Source of the DNA: Collimonas sp. OK607
Lineage (GTDB): Bacteria > Pseudomonadota > Gammaproteobacteria > Burkholderiales > Burkholderiaceae_D
Direction: 5' to 3'
Length of the DNA: 64,000 bases
Assembly (NCBI RefSeq): GCF_900111995.1
Contig: NZ_FOKF01000001.1
Span: 124,001-188,000, forward strand
This document shows positions 8,423 to 17,272 of the stretch, one piece after another. Positions within the stretch are counted from its first letter, which is position 1, and every line of letters begins with the position of its first letter. The notes below the pieces were generated by a model. That model was not told the origin of the DNA. It was given only the letters and a program-made list of their open reading frames with translations, and did not search any database. The position numbers and the translations under genes are program-made.

Positions 8423-9214
8423 ATGATGAAACGAATCTACACGTGCTTGCTGGCGATGACGCTGGCAATTTGCGCCTTTTCCGCAATGGCCGCCGATACG
8501 CCGCTTGGCGCGGGCGATGCGTTGAAAATCTCCGTATTCGGGAATCCTGACCTAAGCCTGGAAACAAAGGTAAGCGAGGCAGGGAACATTACCTTCCCGC
8601 TCATCGGCGATGTCGGTATTGGCGGTCTGTCTACCGCTGAGGCTGAAAAGAAGATTTCTGGCATGCTGACCGGAGGCGGCTTCTTGCGCAAGGCTGAAGT
8701 CAACATCATGGTTACCGAGTTGCAGAGCCAGCAGGTGTCGGTGCTCGGCCAGGTATTGCATCCCGGCCGCTACCCGGTGGCCGGAAAACGCAGCGTGACC
8801 GATATGCTGGCATTGGCAGGCGGTGTCGGTCCTGAAGGCGGCGATACCGCTACCGTGGTCCGTACACGCAATGGAAAAACCACCAAGCAGGTCATCAACA
8901 TGGTCCAGATGATTCAGTCGGCCGACATGAAGTCGAATCTGGATCTGATCAACGGCGACGTGATTTTCGTGGATAAGGCTCCAAAATTTTATATCTACGG
9001 TGAAGTGCAACATCCCGGCGGCTACAAGCTGGAGCACGACATGACTGTGGTGCAGGCATTGTCGATCGGTGGTGGCCTTACTCCGCGCGGTACCGAGCGC
9101 GGCATCCGCATCAAGCGGCGCGACGCCAAAGGCAACCTGATAGAGATAAGTGCGAGCCACGACGAGACACTGAAGGCGGACGACGTCGTGTATGTGAAAG
9201 AGAGTTTCTTTTGA
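8423..9214 (+). CDS. epsE: Polysaccharide export protein EpsE (Wza-like)
   Basis: 263 residues. Three ATGs lie close together (8414, 8423, 8426); 8423 is chosen since AACAGG is then about 7-9 bases away. The signal peptide ends at SAMA with Cys lacking, so it is not a lipoprotein, unlike E. coli Wza. The polysaccharide-export domain begins at DTPLGAGDALKISVFGNPDLS, followed by two SLBB-type segments (about 110-175 and 190-255; VSVLGQVLHPGRYPV and FYIYGEVQHPGGYKL). The protein forms the periplasmic/outer-membrane outlet for the polymer together with EpsF and EpsL. Confidence 0.93.
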   Translation: MMKRIYTCLLAMTLAICAFSAMAADTPLGAGDALKISVFGNPDLSLETKVSEAGNITFPLIGDVGIGGLSTAEAEKKISGMLTGGGFLRKAEVNIMVTELQSQQVSVLGQVLHPGRYPVAGKRSVTDMLALAGGVGPEGGDTATVVRTRNGKTTKQVINMVQMIQSADMKSNLDLINGDVIFVDKAPKFYIYGEVQHPGGYKLEHDMTVVQALSIGGGLTPRGTERGIRIKRRDAKGNLIEISASHDETLKADDVVYVKESFF

Positions 9215-9275
9215 ACCATCTCATCCACGCTGGCGTCTTGTCGCCCTTTTATCCGGTTGTCAGAAAGGAGCTCAA

Positions 9276-10667
9276 ATGACTTTTTCTCAGCTTCTCACCA
9301 TTCTGCGGGCACGCTACAAGGTTATTGTATTGACGCTGCTTGTGATCGTCATCGCTACAACAGCGGTCAGTCTTGCGTTGCCCAAAACGTACAAGGCATC
9401 GACCACGGTGCTGCTCAATTACAAGGGCGCCGATCCGGTGTCTGGCAATGTGTTGCCGGCTCAATTGGCGTCCGGTTATATGGCCACGCAAATCGATATT
9501 GTCACCAGTCGGCGGGTGGCCTTGAAAGTGGTCGACAATCTTGGCCTGGCAAACCAGCCAGGTTTTAAGCAGCGCTTTCAACAACTGACGAATGGCAACG
9601 GATCGATCCAGGAATGGCTGGCCGATACCTTGCTGAAAATGGTGGAGGTATCTCCATCGCGAGAAAGCAGCATGATTGAAATCTCGGCCAAGGGCAACGA
9701 TCCCGCCTTCGTCGCAAAAGTTGCTAACGGTTTTGCCACCGCTTACCAACAGCTCAATCTGGAAATCAAGGTAGAGCCGTTGCAACAGGCGGCCAGGTAC
9801 TTCACGGGGCAAGTCGCGACATTGCGCGCCAATCTGGAAGATGCGCAAGGCAAACTGTCCGACTACCAGCAAGAGCACGGATTGGTTAGTACCGACAACC
9901 GTCTGGACGTTGAAACGGCGCGTTTGAACGAGCTGTCTACTCAGCTGGTGCAAGCGCAAGGGCAGGCGGCGGAAGCATCTTCGCGCGGCAGGCAGGCGAC
10001 GGGCAGCGGCGGTAGGGATTCACCGGATGTGGTTTCGAATACGCTGGTTCAAAACCTGAAATCATCGTTGGCGCTGGCGGAAGGGAAATTTGCACAGCTT
10101 TCTCAGAATCTGGACGTCAATCATCCACAGTACCAGGCCGCCAAGGCCGAGGTCGACAGATTACGCGCCGAAGTGAACAGTAGCATCGGCGCCACCAACA
10201 ACGCGGTTGCGAATAACGGCCGTATCCAGCGTCAGCGCGAAGCGGAGATACGCGCCGCGTTGACAGCGCAGACTGCCAAGGTGTTCCAGCTCAATCACGC
10301 TCGCGATGGATTATCGGTGCTGGTCAAGGATGTTGAAAGTGCGCAGAAAGCATACGATGCCGCCGCCCAGCGCCTGACGCAGACCGAGCTTGAAGGGCAA
10401 TCGCATCAATCCGATGTGTCGGTACTCAATCCCGCAGTGGCGCCGCTGTTTCCGATCAGCCCGAATGTACGGCTGAACGTGGTGTTGTCGATACTACTCG
10501 GCGTCATGCTCGGATTGGCTCTGGCGGTACTGGCGGAAATGGCGAATCGCCGCGTACGGTCCAGCATCGATCTGATCAATGTACTGAAGGCTCCGGTGCT
10601 TGGCACCATCACCTGGGGAAAACCCCCGCGGAGATTTACATTCTCCAGATTATTTTTAACGCGATGA
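9276..10667 (+). CDS. epsF: Chain-length determinant EpsF (Wzz-type)
   Basis: 463 residues; strong AAAGGAG site before the start. Wzz-type topology: a first membrane helix at about 17-37, a long periplasmic part with coiled-coil segments (about 160-370), and a second helix at about 402-425 (VVLSILLGVMLGLALAVL). The cytoplasmic tail is short and lacks a kinase domain, which is supplied separately by the next gene, epsG. Together they equal the two halves of a Wzc co-polymerase controlling polymer length and export. Confidence 0.92.
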   Translation: MTFSQLLTILRARYKVIVLTLLVIVIATTAVSLALPKTYKASTTVLLNYKGADPVSGNVLPAQLASGYMATQIDIVTSRRVALKVVDNLGLANQPGFKQRFQQLTNGNGSIQEWLADTLLKMVEVSPSRESSMIEISAKGNDPAFVAKVANGFATAYQQLNLEIKVEPLQQAARYFTGQVATLRANLEDAQGKLSDYQQEHGLVSTDNRLDVETARLNELSTQLVQAQGQAAEASSRGRQATGSGGRDSPDVVSNTLVQNLKSSLALAEGKFAQLSQNLDVNHPQYQAAKAEVDRLRAEVNSSIGATNNAVANNGRIQRQREAEIRAALTAQTAKVFQLNHARDGLSVLVKDVESAQKAYDAAAQRLTQTELEGQSHQSDVSVLNPAVAPLFPISPNVRLNVVLSILLGVMLGLALAVLAEMANRRVRSSIDLINVLKAPVLGTITWGKPPRRFTFSRLFLTR

Positions 10668-10695
10668 TCGCGCCTATGCTGGAAAGGTTAAGAAA

Positions 10696-11571
10696 ATGAA
10701 CAGTCCGGTCAGTTCTATCGTCAGTGCCGGTGCGGCGTCCCGGAAAGACATCCACATGGGTCGCATGCTGGTTGAACAAGGCAAGATGACGCTGGAGGAA
10801 GTGGAACGCGTGCGCCGTCTGCAAAAGGAAGAGGGGCTCCGCTTCGGCGAAGCGGCGCAACGCCTCGGCCTGGTCACAGAGGCAGATATCCAGCAGGTGC
10901 TGGCGCGTCAATTTGATTACCCTTACCTGCAGGCAGGCGGAGGGAATTATCCGGCGACGCTAATGGCGGCCTACCAGCCCTTCAGTGCGGAAGTCGAAAT
11001 GCTGCGCTCGGTGCGCAGCGAGTTGATGCTGCGCTGGTTCCGTCCGGGGCGCAAGACCTTGGCGATTGCCAGTGTCAACCCGGGTGATGGAACCAGTTTG
11101 CTGGCGGCAAATCTGGCCGTCGTGTTTTCGCAGCTTGGCGAGCAGACGTTGCTGGTCGATGCGAATCTGCGCAACCCGAGCCAGCACAAGATATTCAATC
11201 TGGCTGCGGGACGCGGGCTGGCCGATGTCCTGGCCGGACGCGCTGGCCTGGATATGCTGGCGATGGCCGAATCGTTCATCGACCTGTCGTTATTGCCCGC
11301 GGGATCGTTAGTGCCTAATCCTCAGGAATTGATCAATCGTTCCAATTTCGTTGTCATGAATGAAACGCTGTGCGACCGCTTCGACATCATTTTGTATGAC
11401 ACACCGGCGTTCTCAAGCGCAGCGGACGCCTTGACCATTGCCTCACGCGCCGGAGGTGTGCTGCTAGTGGTGCGGAAGGATCACACCCGTGTCGCCGATC
11501 TCACCGCATTTAGCGAGCAACTCCGACGCAGCGGCACTGAAGTCGTCGGCTCGGTAATGGTGAGTTTCTGA
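10696..11571 (+). CDS. epsG: EpsG-type chain-length tyrosine kinase, degenerate nucleotide site
   Basis: 291 residues. An N-terminal segment (about 20-78) resembles the small MshEN/GspE-type domain (GRMLVEQGKMTLEEVERV), followed by a BY-kinase/ParA-like domain (about 118-290). Walker A reads GDGTS at 130-134, so the usual Lys is Thr133; Walker A' reads LLVDAN at 152-157, with Asn for the usual second Asp; Walker B is ILYDTP at 232-237. No Tyr-rich C-terminal cluster is present: the protein ends GSVMVSF. It is placed directly after epsF, as in related loci. ATP hydrolysis and autophosphorylation may be reduced or absent; that is inference. Confidence 0.88.
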   Translation: MNSPVSSIVSAGAASRKDIHMGRMLVEQGKMTLEEVERVRRLQKEEGLRFGEAAQRLGLVTEADIQQVLARQFDYPYLQAGGGNYPATLMAAYQPFSAEVEMLRSVRSELMLRWFRPGRKTLAIASVNPGDGTSLLAANLAVVFSQLGEQTLLVDANLRNPSQHKIFNLAAGRGLADVLAGRAGLDMLAMAESFIDLSLLPAGSLVPNPQELINRSNFVVMNETLCDRFDIILYDTPAFSSAADALTIASRAGGVLLVVRKDHTRVADLTAFSEQLRRSGTEVVGSVMVSF

Positions 11572-11671
11572 TGAGCGGGATAGCCAATTCTTGCAGTCTG
11601 GCCGAGTGTGGTTTTCCGCATCCGACTGCAAGCTGTGTCGCCCTGAGACATAAATCGAGGATATAAGCCGC

Positions 11672-12946
11672 ATGCCCTTTTTTGCAAACATCAGGAATTC
11701 TATTTTTCCACGACAAGCCGGTTCTCCTGTGCCCGCCGAAAGAGCGGTGTTCTGGATTCTGATGGTCGCGCTGGTGTATCAGGCGGTCTTATGTGCGATT
11801 CACACGAACGTTCATCCCATTTCGGTTGCCGCGGTGGGCGTCACTGAAGGCGCCATCTATATCGCATGCCTTGCCGTGTTGATCAAACGTATCCGGCTTG
11901 AGTTTGTCGCTGTTGCGTTCCTGGTGGCTGCCTACCTGTTCCTGATGGCGATTTTGCGCAATCAACTGGATCCGAAAGGCTTCAGGGATGTGATGATTCC
12001 TATCTTGTTTTACGGGCTGGGACGGGAAATCGGTAACGGTAAATATGCCGATCGCTTGCTTAAGATGATGGTTCTTCTGGTGCTGGTCTTCGGATTTTTC
12101 GAATTGTTCTTCCTCGACTGGTTTTCACGAGTCTTCAATATTTTTTCCTATTACGTCAGCCAGGGCAACCTGGCCGCCGGATCCAACTGGGCAAAAGATA
12201 GCGTGTTAGGACTGAATGGAATACGGCCGGAAGGGATCGGCCGCACGATTTTGCCATCGTTGATCGGTAACCACCGGGTATCGTCGATTTTTCTGGAACC
12301 CGTTTCACTAGGTAATTTCGCGGTCATCATCGCGGCCTGGGGATTATCGAAACGGCGTGACGAGATCAAAGAGATGATTTTTTTCCTGCTGGCCGCCGCC
12401 ACGATGATTACATTAAGCGATTCGCGCTACGGCATGATCACGGTTGCGGCGCTGGTAGTAATGCGTTGCTTGCCGCTGACGAAAGCCAATACCTGGTTGA
12501 TCGTTATGCCATTCCTTAGCGTGACGCTGTTACTTCTGCTCGCGACGGTTTTTGGCGGTCACTACAGCGACAGCGTTCTCGGCCGGCTTTTCGTGAGCGG
12601 GAAAACATTGTCGAACCTGGATCTGGGAATGATATTCGGCCTGGATGGATTTAATACCAGCTTTGGCGACATGGGCTACCCCTCTTTGCTCACGCGGCTT
12701 GGCCTGCTGTTATGCATCTTTTTGTGGGGTGCGTTCTGGATGCTGAAAATGGAAGACGAGAGGGGCAATCGATTCCGGGCGTACATCACGCTGTATATGT
12801 CCCTGATCTTGTGTGTTAGCGGAACCTCTCTGTTCGCGTTGAAAACCGCCGGCGTTCTGTGGTTCCTGGTCGGCTGCGCCGCAGGCCGCGCGAAAGATGC
12901 ATTGCCGGTGCGTCCGGTAACGGCAACACAGCCATCTAACGCCTGA
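11672..12946 (+). CDS. Wzy-like EPS polymerase, polytopic membrane protein
   Basis: 424 residues with about ten to twelve predicted membrane helices and a larger loop around residues 155-205 (KDSVLGLNGIRPEGIGR), the layout of O-antigen ligase/Wzy-type polymerases. Such proteins are poorly conserved, so the assignment depends on topology, on the motif SSIFLEPVSLGNF and on position between the export genes and the glycosyltransferases. It would join lipid-linked repeat units at the periplasmic face of the inner membrane. It is the only polymerase candidate in the locus. Confidence 0.7.
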   Translation: MPFFANIRNSIFPRQAGSPVPAERAVFWILMVALVYQAVLCAIHTNVHPISVAAVGVTEGAIYIACLAVLIKRIRLEFVAVAFLVAAYLFLMAILRNQLDPKGFRDVMIPILFYGLGREIGNGKYADRLLKMMVLLVLVFGFFELFFLDWFSRVFNIFSYYVSQGNLAAGSNWAKDSVLGLNGIRPEGIGRTILPSLIGNHRVSSIFLEPVSLGNFAVIIAAWGLSKRRDEIKEMIFFLLAAATMITLSDSRYGMITVAALVVMRCLPLTKANTWLIVMPFLSVTLLLLLATVFGGHYSDSVLGRLFVSGKTLSNLDLGMIFGLDGFNTSFGDMGYPSLLTRLGLLLCIFLWGAFWMLKMEDERGNRFRAYITLYMSLILCVSGTSLFALKTAGVLWFLVGCAAGRAKDALPVRPVTATQPSNA

Positions 12947-12969
12947 AATGCAATCAAAGGAAATTAAAC

Positions 12970-14091
12970 ATGCCTATTAAAGTCGTGCACATCGTGCGTC
13001 AATATTCGCCATCCATAGGTGGCATGGAAGACGTGGTCCAGAATATCGCCCGACAGCAGCGCGAGCATCACGATCAGATTCCCAAGATCGTTACACTCAA
13101 CCGGTTGTTCAGGAATTCTGCTGAATTCCTTGCACCTGAAGCACAGATCAACGGCGTTGGCGTGGTGCGCCTGCCGTTTCACGGCACAAGCAGATACCCG
13201 CTTTGTCCGCAGGTGCTGCAGCATGTGGCGGATGCCGATGTGATCCATGTGCATGGCGTCGATTTCTTCTTCGATTATCTGGCCGTTACCAAGCCATTGC
13301 ATCGGCGGCCTCTGGTGGCGTCTACCCACGGCGGATTTTTTCATACGAAGTTTGCATCGAAACTGAAGAAAATCTACTTCAATACCGTCACTCGTGCTTC
13401 GTCGATGGCTTACGACAAAATCATTGCCACCAGTGATAACGATGGCGATATTTTTGCCAAAATCGTCAATCCGCCAAAATTGGCCGTCATTGAAAATGGT
13501 GTCAACGTTGAAAAGTACAGCGGCCAGGCAGCATCGGCGCCGACGAAGACGATGATCTATTTCGGCCGTTGGTCTGTCAATAAAGGCTTGCTGGAAACGC
13601 TGGCCTTGTTCAAGCAATTGGCCGCGCGCGAGCCTGGCTGGAAACTGATTATCGCCGGCCGTGAGTACGACCATACCGCGGACGAACTCCGGGCCGCGGT
13701 GAATCAACAGCAACTGACGGACTCGGTGCAGATAATACCGAACCCCTCAGATCACGAGCTGGCAAACCTGATCGGGCAATCCAGTTATTTCATTTGCTTG
13801 TCGCGGCACGAAGGTTTTGGCATAGCGCCAATTGAAGCGATGAGCGCCGGATTGACGCCGGTGTTAAGCGATATCCCACCGTTTCGCCATCTGATCGAGC
13901 AATCAAAGATAGGGTATCTGCTCTCGGCAGGAAACGGCGAAGACAACGTTGCCAGCTTGTTGGAATTGCATGAAGAGACGCGTGCGGATTACGCACTCAG
14001 GCGGGTGCAGATGCAGCAGTTTGCGGATCGTTACAACTGGCGACATATTGCCGACAAATATATCGACGTATACAAAGACCTTGCAGGTTAA
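12970..14091 (+). CDS. Family 4 glycosyltransferase (GT-B fold)
   Basis: 373 residues. The N-terminal domain starts with HIVRQYSPSIGGME, the usual GT4 acceptor-side loop. The C-terminal domain has YFGRWSVNKGL and the E-x7-E motif in RHEGFGIAPIEAMSAG, which binds the nucleotide-sugar donor. A retaining cytoplasmic transferase adding one sugar of the repeat unit is expected. With GDP-mannose genes in the same locus, mannose is a reasonable donor, but this is inference. Confidence 0.88.
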   Translation: MPIKVVHIVRQYSPSIGGMEDVVQNIARQQREHHDQIPKIVTLNRLFRNSAEFLAPEAQINGVGVVRLPFHGTSRYPLCPQVLQHVADADVIHVHGVDFFFDYLAVTKPLHRRPLVASTHGGFFHTKFASKLKKIYFNTVTRASSMAYDKIIATSDNDGDIFAKIVNPPKLAVIENGVNVEKYSGQAASAPTKTMIYFGRWSVNKGLLETLALFKQLAAREPGWKLIIAGREYDHTADELRAAVNQQQLTDSVQIIPNPSDHELANLIGQSSYFICLSRHEGFGIAPIEAMSAGLTPVLSDIPPFRHLIEQSKIGYLLSAGNGEDNVASLLELHEETRADYALRRVQMQQFADRYNWRHIADKYIDVYKDLAG

Positions 14092-14144
14092 GCCAATTGA
14101 AAAAAATGGATTCTCATATTGAAAACCACTGTTAAAGATAGCTG

Positions 14145-15236
14145 ATGCCGACCATGGATAAAACAAGAATCGATGCAATCACAGGCCTGCGCGGACTAGC
14201 GGCGCTGCTGGTCGTGTACGGCCACGCGGTGAGTTGGTTCTCTCTTCCCTGGAAAATCAATTTTTCCGGCGAAATCGGCGTGATGGTTTTCTTTTCATTG
14301 AGCGGATTTCTCATGGCTTATCTTTACCTTGGAAAGAAATTCTCAGCCCTGAGCGTCGTCGAATACGCGATATCCAGGTTTTCGAGAATTGCGCCTGCTT
14401 ATCTGGTTATTTTGTTGTTCTCATTTTTCATCTACTCATACATCGATCCGAATTTCGTGTATGACATTTCGAGTAAAAATATCCTCCGGCACATTTTTTT
14501 CTCAGGCAACGTGTCGGTGTTCTGGAGTATCACGCCCGAGGTTGAGTTCTATTTTCTATTCGTTCTTGTATGGGCTGCGGCCAATCGTTATGTGACACGC
14601 TTCGATATGACGGGTTTGGTATTCCTGACTTTCGGCGCCTTGGTCCTTTTGTCGTATCGGGATGTGTTTCCGGGCACTTTTGTCGGTGCAAAACTTCACT
14701 ATTTCCTGTTCGGCGTCATCGCCGGAATCGTTCGTTCGAGAATGGGGGCTGTGAATCAGGACGGTAAATCGATCCTCGGCCTGCATGCATTGTTGCTTGC
14801 ATCGATGGTATTGATGGAGAGCGGCTGGATTGCCTTTCCTTTTTCTAGCAACAAGGAATTCTATAGCAGCATTCTGACAGCCGTTTTCGGCTCCTTCCTG
14901 GTATTCGGTTTTTCGTTTCCATCCGCGCTAGGCAAGTTTTTCTTCGAAAACAAGGCAATCGTTTTATGCGGGGAATGCAGTTTCTCGATTTATTTGCTGC
15001 ATATGCCGATCATTTATCTTTTCCATAAATTTCTCCCGTCGCCGTTACAGATGGCTTTGCTCATCCCCTTTGTGATGCTTGTCCTCGGACTGTCGTGGCT
15101 CAACTATCAGCTGATTGAAAAGCCGGGAGCACGGTTAATCAAGTCCATGGGAAATGCATTCAAACGGAAATTCATTCCGCTTTTTCCACTGGCGCCCCGC
15201 CCACAACCCCTCTCCGTTGAAAGTGAAACCAGATGA
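14145..15236 (+). CDS. Acyltransferase-3 family membrane protein
   Basis: 363 residues, about ten membrane helices. The N-terminal signature TGLRGLAALLVVYGHAVSW carries the Arg and His typical of the family, and FSGNVSVFWSITPEVEFYF matches the conserved second block. These proteins pass acetyl or other acyl groups across the inner membrane onto glycans. The stop overlaps the start of the following GH5 gene (ATGA), so the two are co-translated. The likely job is O-acylation of the exopolysaccharide. Confidence 0.87.
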   Translation: MPTMDKTRIDAITGLRGLAALLVVYGHAVSWFSLPWKINFSGEIGVMVFFSLSGFLMAYLYLGKKFSALSVVEYAISRFSRIAPAYLVILLFSFFIYSYIDPNFVYDISSKNILRHIFFSGNVSVFWSITPEVEFYFLFVLVWAAANRYVTRFDMTGLVFLTFGALVLLSYRDVFPGTFVGAKLHYFLFGVIAGIVRSRMGAVNQDGKSILGLHALLLASMVLMESGWIAFPFSSNKEFYSSILTAVFGSFLVFGFSFPSALGKFFFENKAIVLCGECSFSIYLLHMPIIYLFHKFLPSPLQMALLIPFVMLVLGLSWLNYQLIEKPGARLIKSMGNAFKRKFIPLFPLAPRPQPLSVESETR

Positions 15237-16303
15237 TGAAATTTTTTACAAATAGGACGCGTGGCAGCGTTCACCGGATTCCTGGAATCTGGCGCCGGAC
15301 GGTGGCCATTGCGGCGGCTATCGGATGTTTCTTGATTTGCAATCTGGCCGCGGCAAATTGCCTGGATGGCAAACGCATGGTTGGCGTGAATCTGAGCGGC
15401 GCCGAGTTTGCCGCGGATAAATTGCCAGGGACGGTCTTTAAGGATTACGTTTATCCCGACCTGGCTGACATGCGCCATTTCCAATCGCTTGGAATGAATA
15501 CATTTCGCCTGCCGTTCTTGTGGGAACGGATACAGCCGCAATTATTCGGTGCGCTTGATCAGGGAGAATTGCAAAGGATAAAGGACAGCGTCGCATCCGC
15601 CCAATCGCTGGGAGTTTGCATCGTTCTGGATGTTCACAATTTTGGCCAGTACCGTGGCAATCCTATCGGTTCGTCCGGAGTGCCGCGTGCCGCTTTCATC
15701 GATTTGTGGGTGCGCTTGCTGACAGCGTTCAAGGATCCGGCCAACACCGCGTTCGATTTGATGAATGAACCCGCAAAAATGTCGGTGGCGGCTTGGGCGT
15801 CAACGGCGCAGGAGACGGTTAACACCTTGCGTAAGCGTGGCTCGAAGCATTTGATCATGGTTCCTGGCGGTGGCTGGAGCGGTGCGCATTCCTGGGATGC
15901 GAAAGATAACGGCGTGTCGAATGCCGATGCATTCCGGTCGTTTCGCGATCCTGCAAACAATTACATGATCGAAGTGCATCAGTATGCGGACGCGGATTCT
16001 TCCGGAACCTCCAACAGCTGCGTCGATCCTGCCCGCCTGAGCGCGATCATGGCAAACATGACGGTATGGGCCAACTCGACGCGCCAGCGCTTGTTTCTCG
16101 GTGAGTTCGGTGTAGCTGTCAACGATCCGTGTTTAAAGGCATTGACGGCAATCATGGAGGGAATGAAAGGTAGCCCTGCCTGGGGCGGCTGGACTTACTG
16201 GTCCACCGGCCAGTGGCTGGGGACTTATCCGTTCAGTATCCAGCCGGATGACAACGGCGATAAACCGCAAACGGCAATTTTGAAAAATTACATTTTGCAG
16301 TGA
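15233..16303 (+). CDS. Secreted GH5-type glycanase (cellulase family)
   Basis: 356 residues. A long basic N-region and a hydrophobic segment (about 23-41) end at AAANC, giving a signal peptide. The catalytic barrel shows GMNTFRLPFLWERI, the acid/base Glu179 in FDLMNEP, His249 in EVHQYAD, and the nucleophile Glu291 in LFLGEFGV, all in GH5 order. Members cleave beta-1,4-glucans or mannans. Inside an EPS locus such an enzyme usually trims or releases the polymer in the periplasm or outside. Start codons ATGATG overlap the acyltransferase stop. Confidence 0.88.
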   Translation: MMKFFTNRTRGSVHRIPGIWRRTVAIAAAIGCFLICNLAAANCLDGKRMVGVNLSGAEFAADKLPGTVFKDYVYPDLADMRHFQSLGMNTFRLPFLWERIQPQLFGALDQGELQRIKDSVASAQSLGVCIVLDVHNFGQYRGNPIGSSGVPRAAFIDLWVRLLTAFKDPANTAFDLMNEPAKMSVAAWASTAQETVNTLRKRGSKHLIMVPGGGWSGAHSWDAKDNGVSNADAFRSFRDPANNYMIEVHQYADADSSGTSNSCVDPARLSAIMANMTVWANSTRQRLFLGEFGVAVNDPCLKALTAIMEGMKGSPAWGGWTYWSTGQWLGTYPFSIQPDDNGDKPQTAILKNYILQ

Positions 16304-16383
16304 GATTCAAAGCAGGGCGCGGCGGAGTGCAGGTTGACATTTTGTCGATGCATCCGAGGTGCAAGAAGAGCAAAGGAATTTAA

Positions 16384-17220
16384 ATGAAATTTTCACTGAT
16401 ATTAGCTACGGTAGGGCGCTCTGACGAAGTGTCCCGGCTTTTGGCATCGCTGGATGCGCAGGACTATCGAAACTTCGAATTGATCGTGGTCGATCAAAAC
16501 AAAGACGACAGATTAGTGGCGATGTTGACATCGTATCGCGAGAAATTTGCGATTCAGCATGTGCGCTCGGCTGCGCATGGCGTGTCCCGTGCACGTAATG
16601 TCGGCCTTGGATTGGCAGATGGAGATGTGATTTCCTTTCCTGACGACGACTGCTGGTATCCGGCGGGTTTGCTGCAAAAAGTCGCCACAGAATTGAACAG
16701 GCATCCGGAACTGGATGGGCTCACCGGACGTTTTACCGATGGCGACGGTCGCACCGAGGGGCGCTGGCTGGAAAGCAGCGCGTTGTTGAATCGCTATAAC
16801 GTTTGGCGCGGTGCAATTGAATTCAGTATTTTTTTGCGTCGCCGCGTGGTCGATGCGGTGGGGAATTTCAACGAATTGCTTGGGGTTGGAGCCGGCACGG
16901 TCTGGGGGGCAGCGGAGGGGACTGATTATCTGTTGCGCAGTCTGCAGCATGGTTTCAAATTGAAATTTCTGGTCGACTTGACCTTGCATCACCCGGTCAA
17001 GACCATCGATTTCGATGACGGCGCCTGCAACCGACAGAAAAAATATGAAACCGGAATCGGCCATGTGATGCGGATCAACGACTATCCACTCTGGTACTTC
17101 CCGGCCACTTGCCTGCGCACTTGCGCAGGAATTTTATTGGCTATGGCGAAAGGTGATTTTCCGAAGGCGCGATTCAAATACGTCAGCGTATTGGCGCGCA
17201 TGCACGGTTGGCGCGGTTAG
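16384..17220 (+). CDS. Family 2 glycosyltransferase (GT-A fold)
   Basis: 278 residues; ribosome site AAAGGAA before the start. The GT2 opening FSLILATVGRSDEVSRLLASL leads to VSRARNVGLGLADG and the acidic metal-binding triplet in SFPDDDCWYP (about residue 85). A C-terminal hydrophobic stretch (CAGILLAMAKG) suggests membrane contact. An inverting transferase adding a sugar to the lipid-linked repeat unit is expected; donor and linkage are unknown. Confidence 0.88.
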   Translation: MKFSLILATVGRSDEVSRLLASLDAQDYRNFELIVVDQNKDDRLVAMLTSYREKFAIQHVRSAAHGVSRARNVGLGLADGDVISFPDDDCWYPAGLLQKVATELNRHPELDGLTGRFTDGDGRTEGRWLESSALLNRYNVWRGAIEFSIFLRRRVVDAVGNFNELLGVGAGTVWGAAEGTDYLLRSLQHGFKLKFLVDLTLHHPVKTIDFDDGACNRQKKYETGIGHVMRINDYPLWYFPATCLRTCAGILLAMAKGDFPKARFKYVSVLARMHGWRG

Positions 17221-17272
17221 GGCAGCGGGAGCGAGTAACCGTGCCTGAATTTTTTACAAAAATAGGAGCAAG

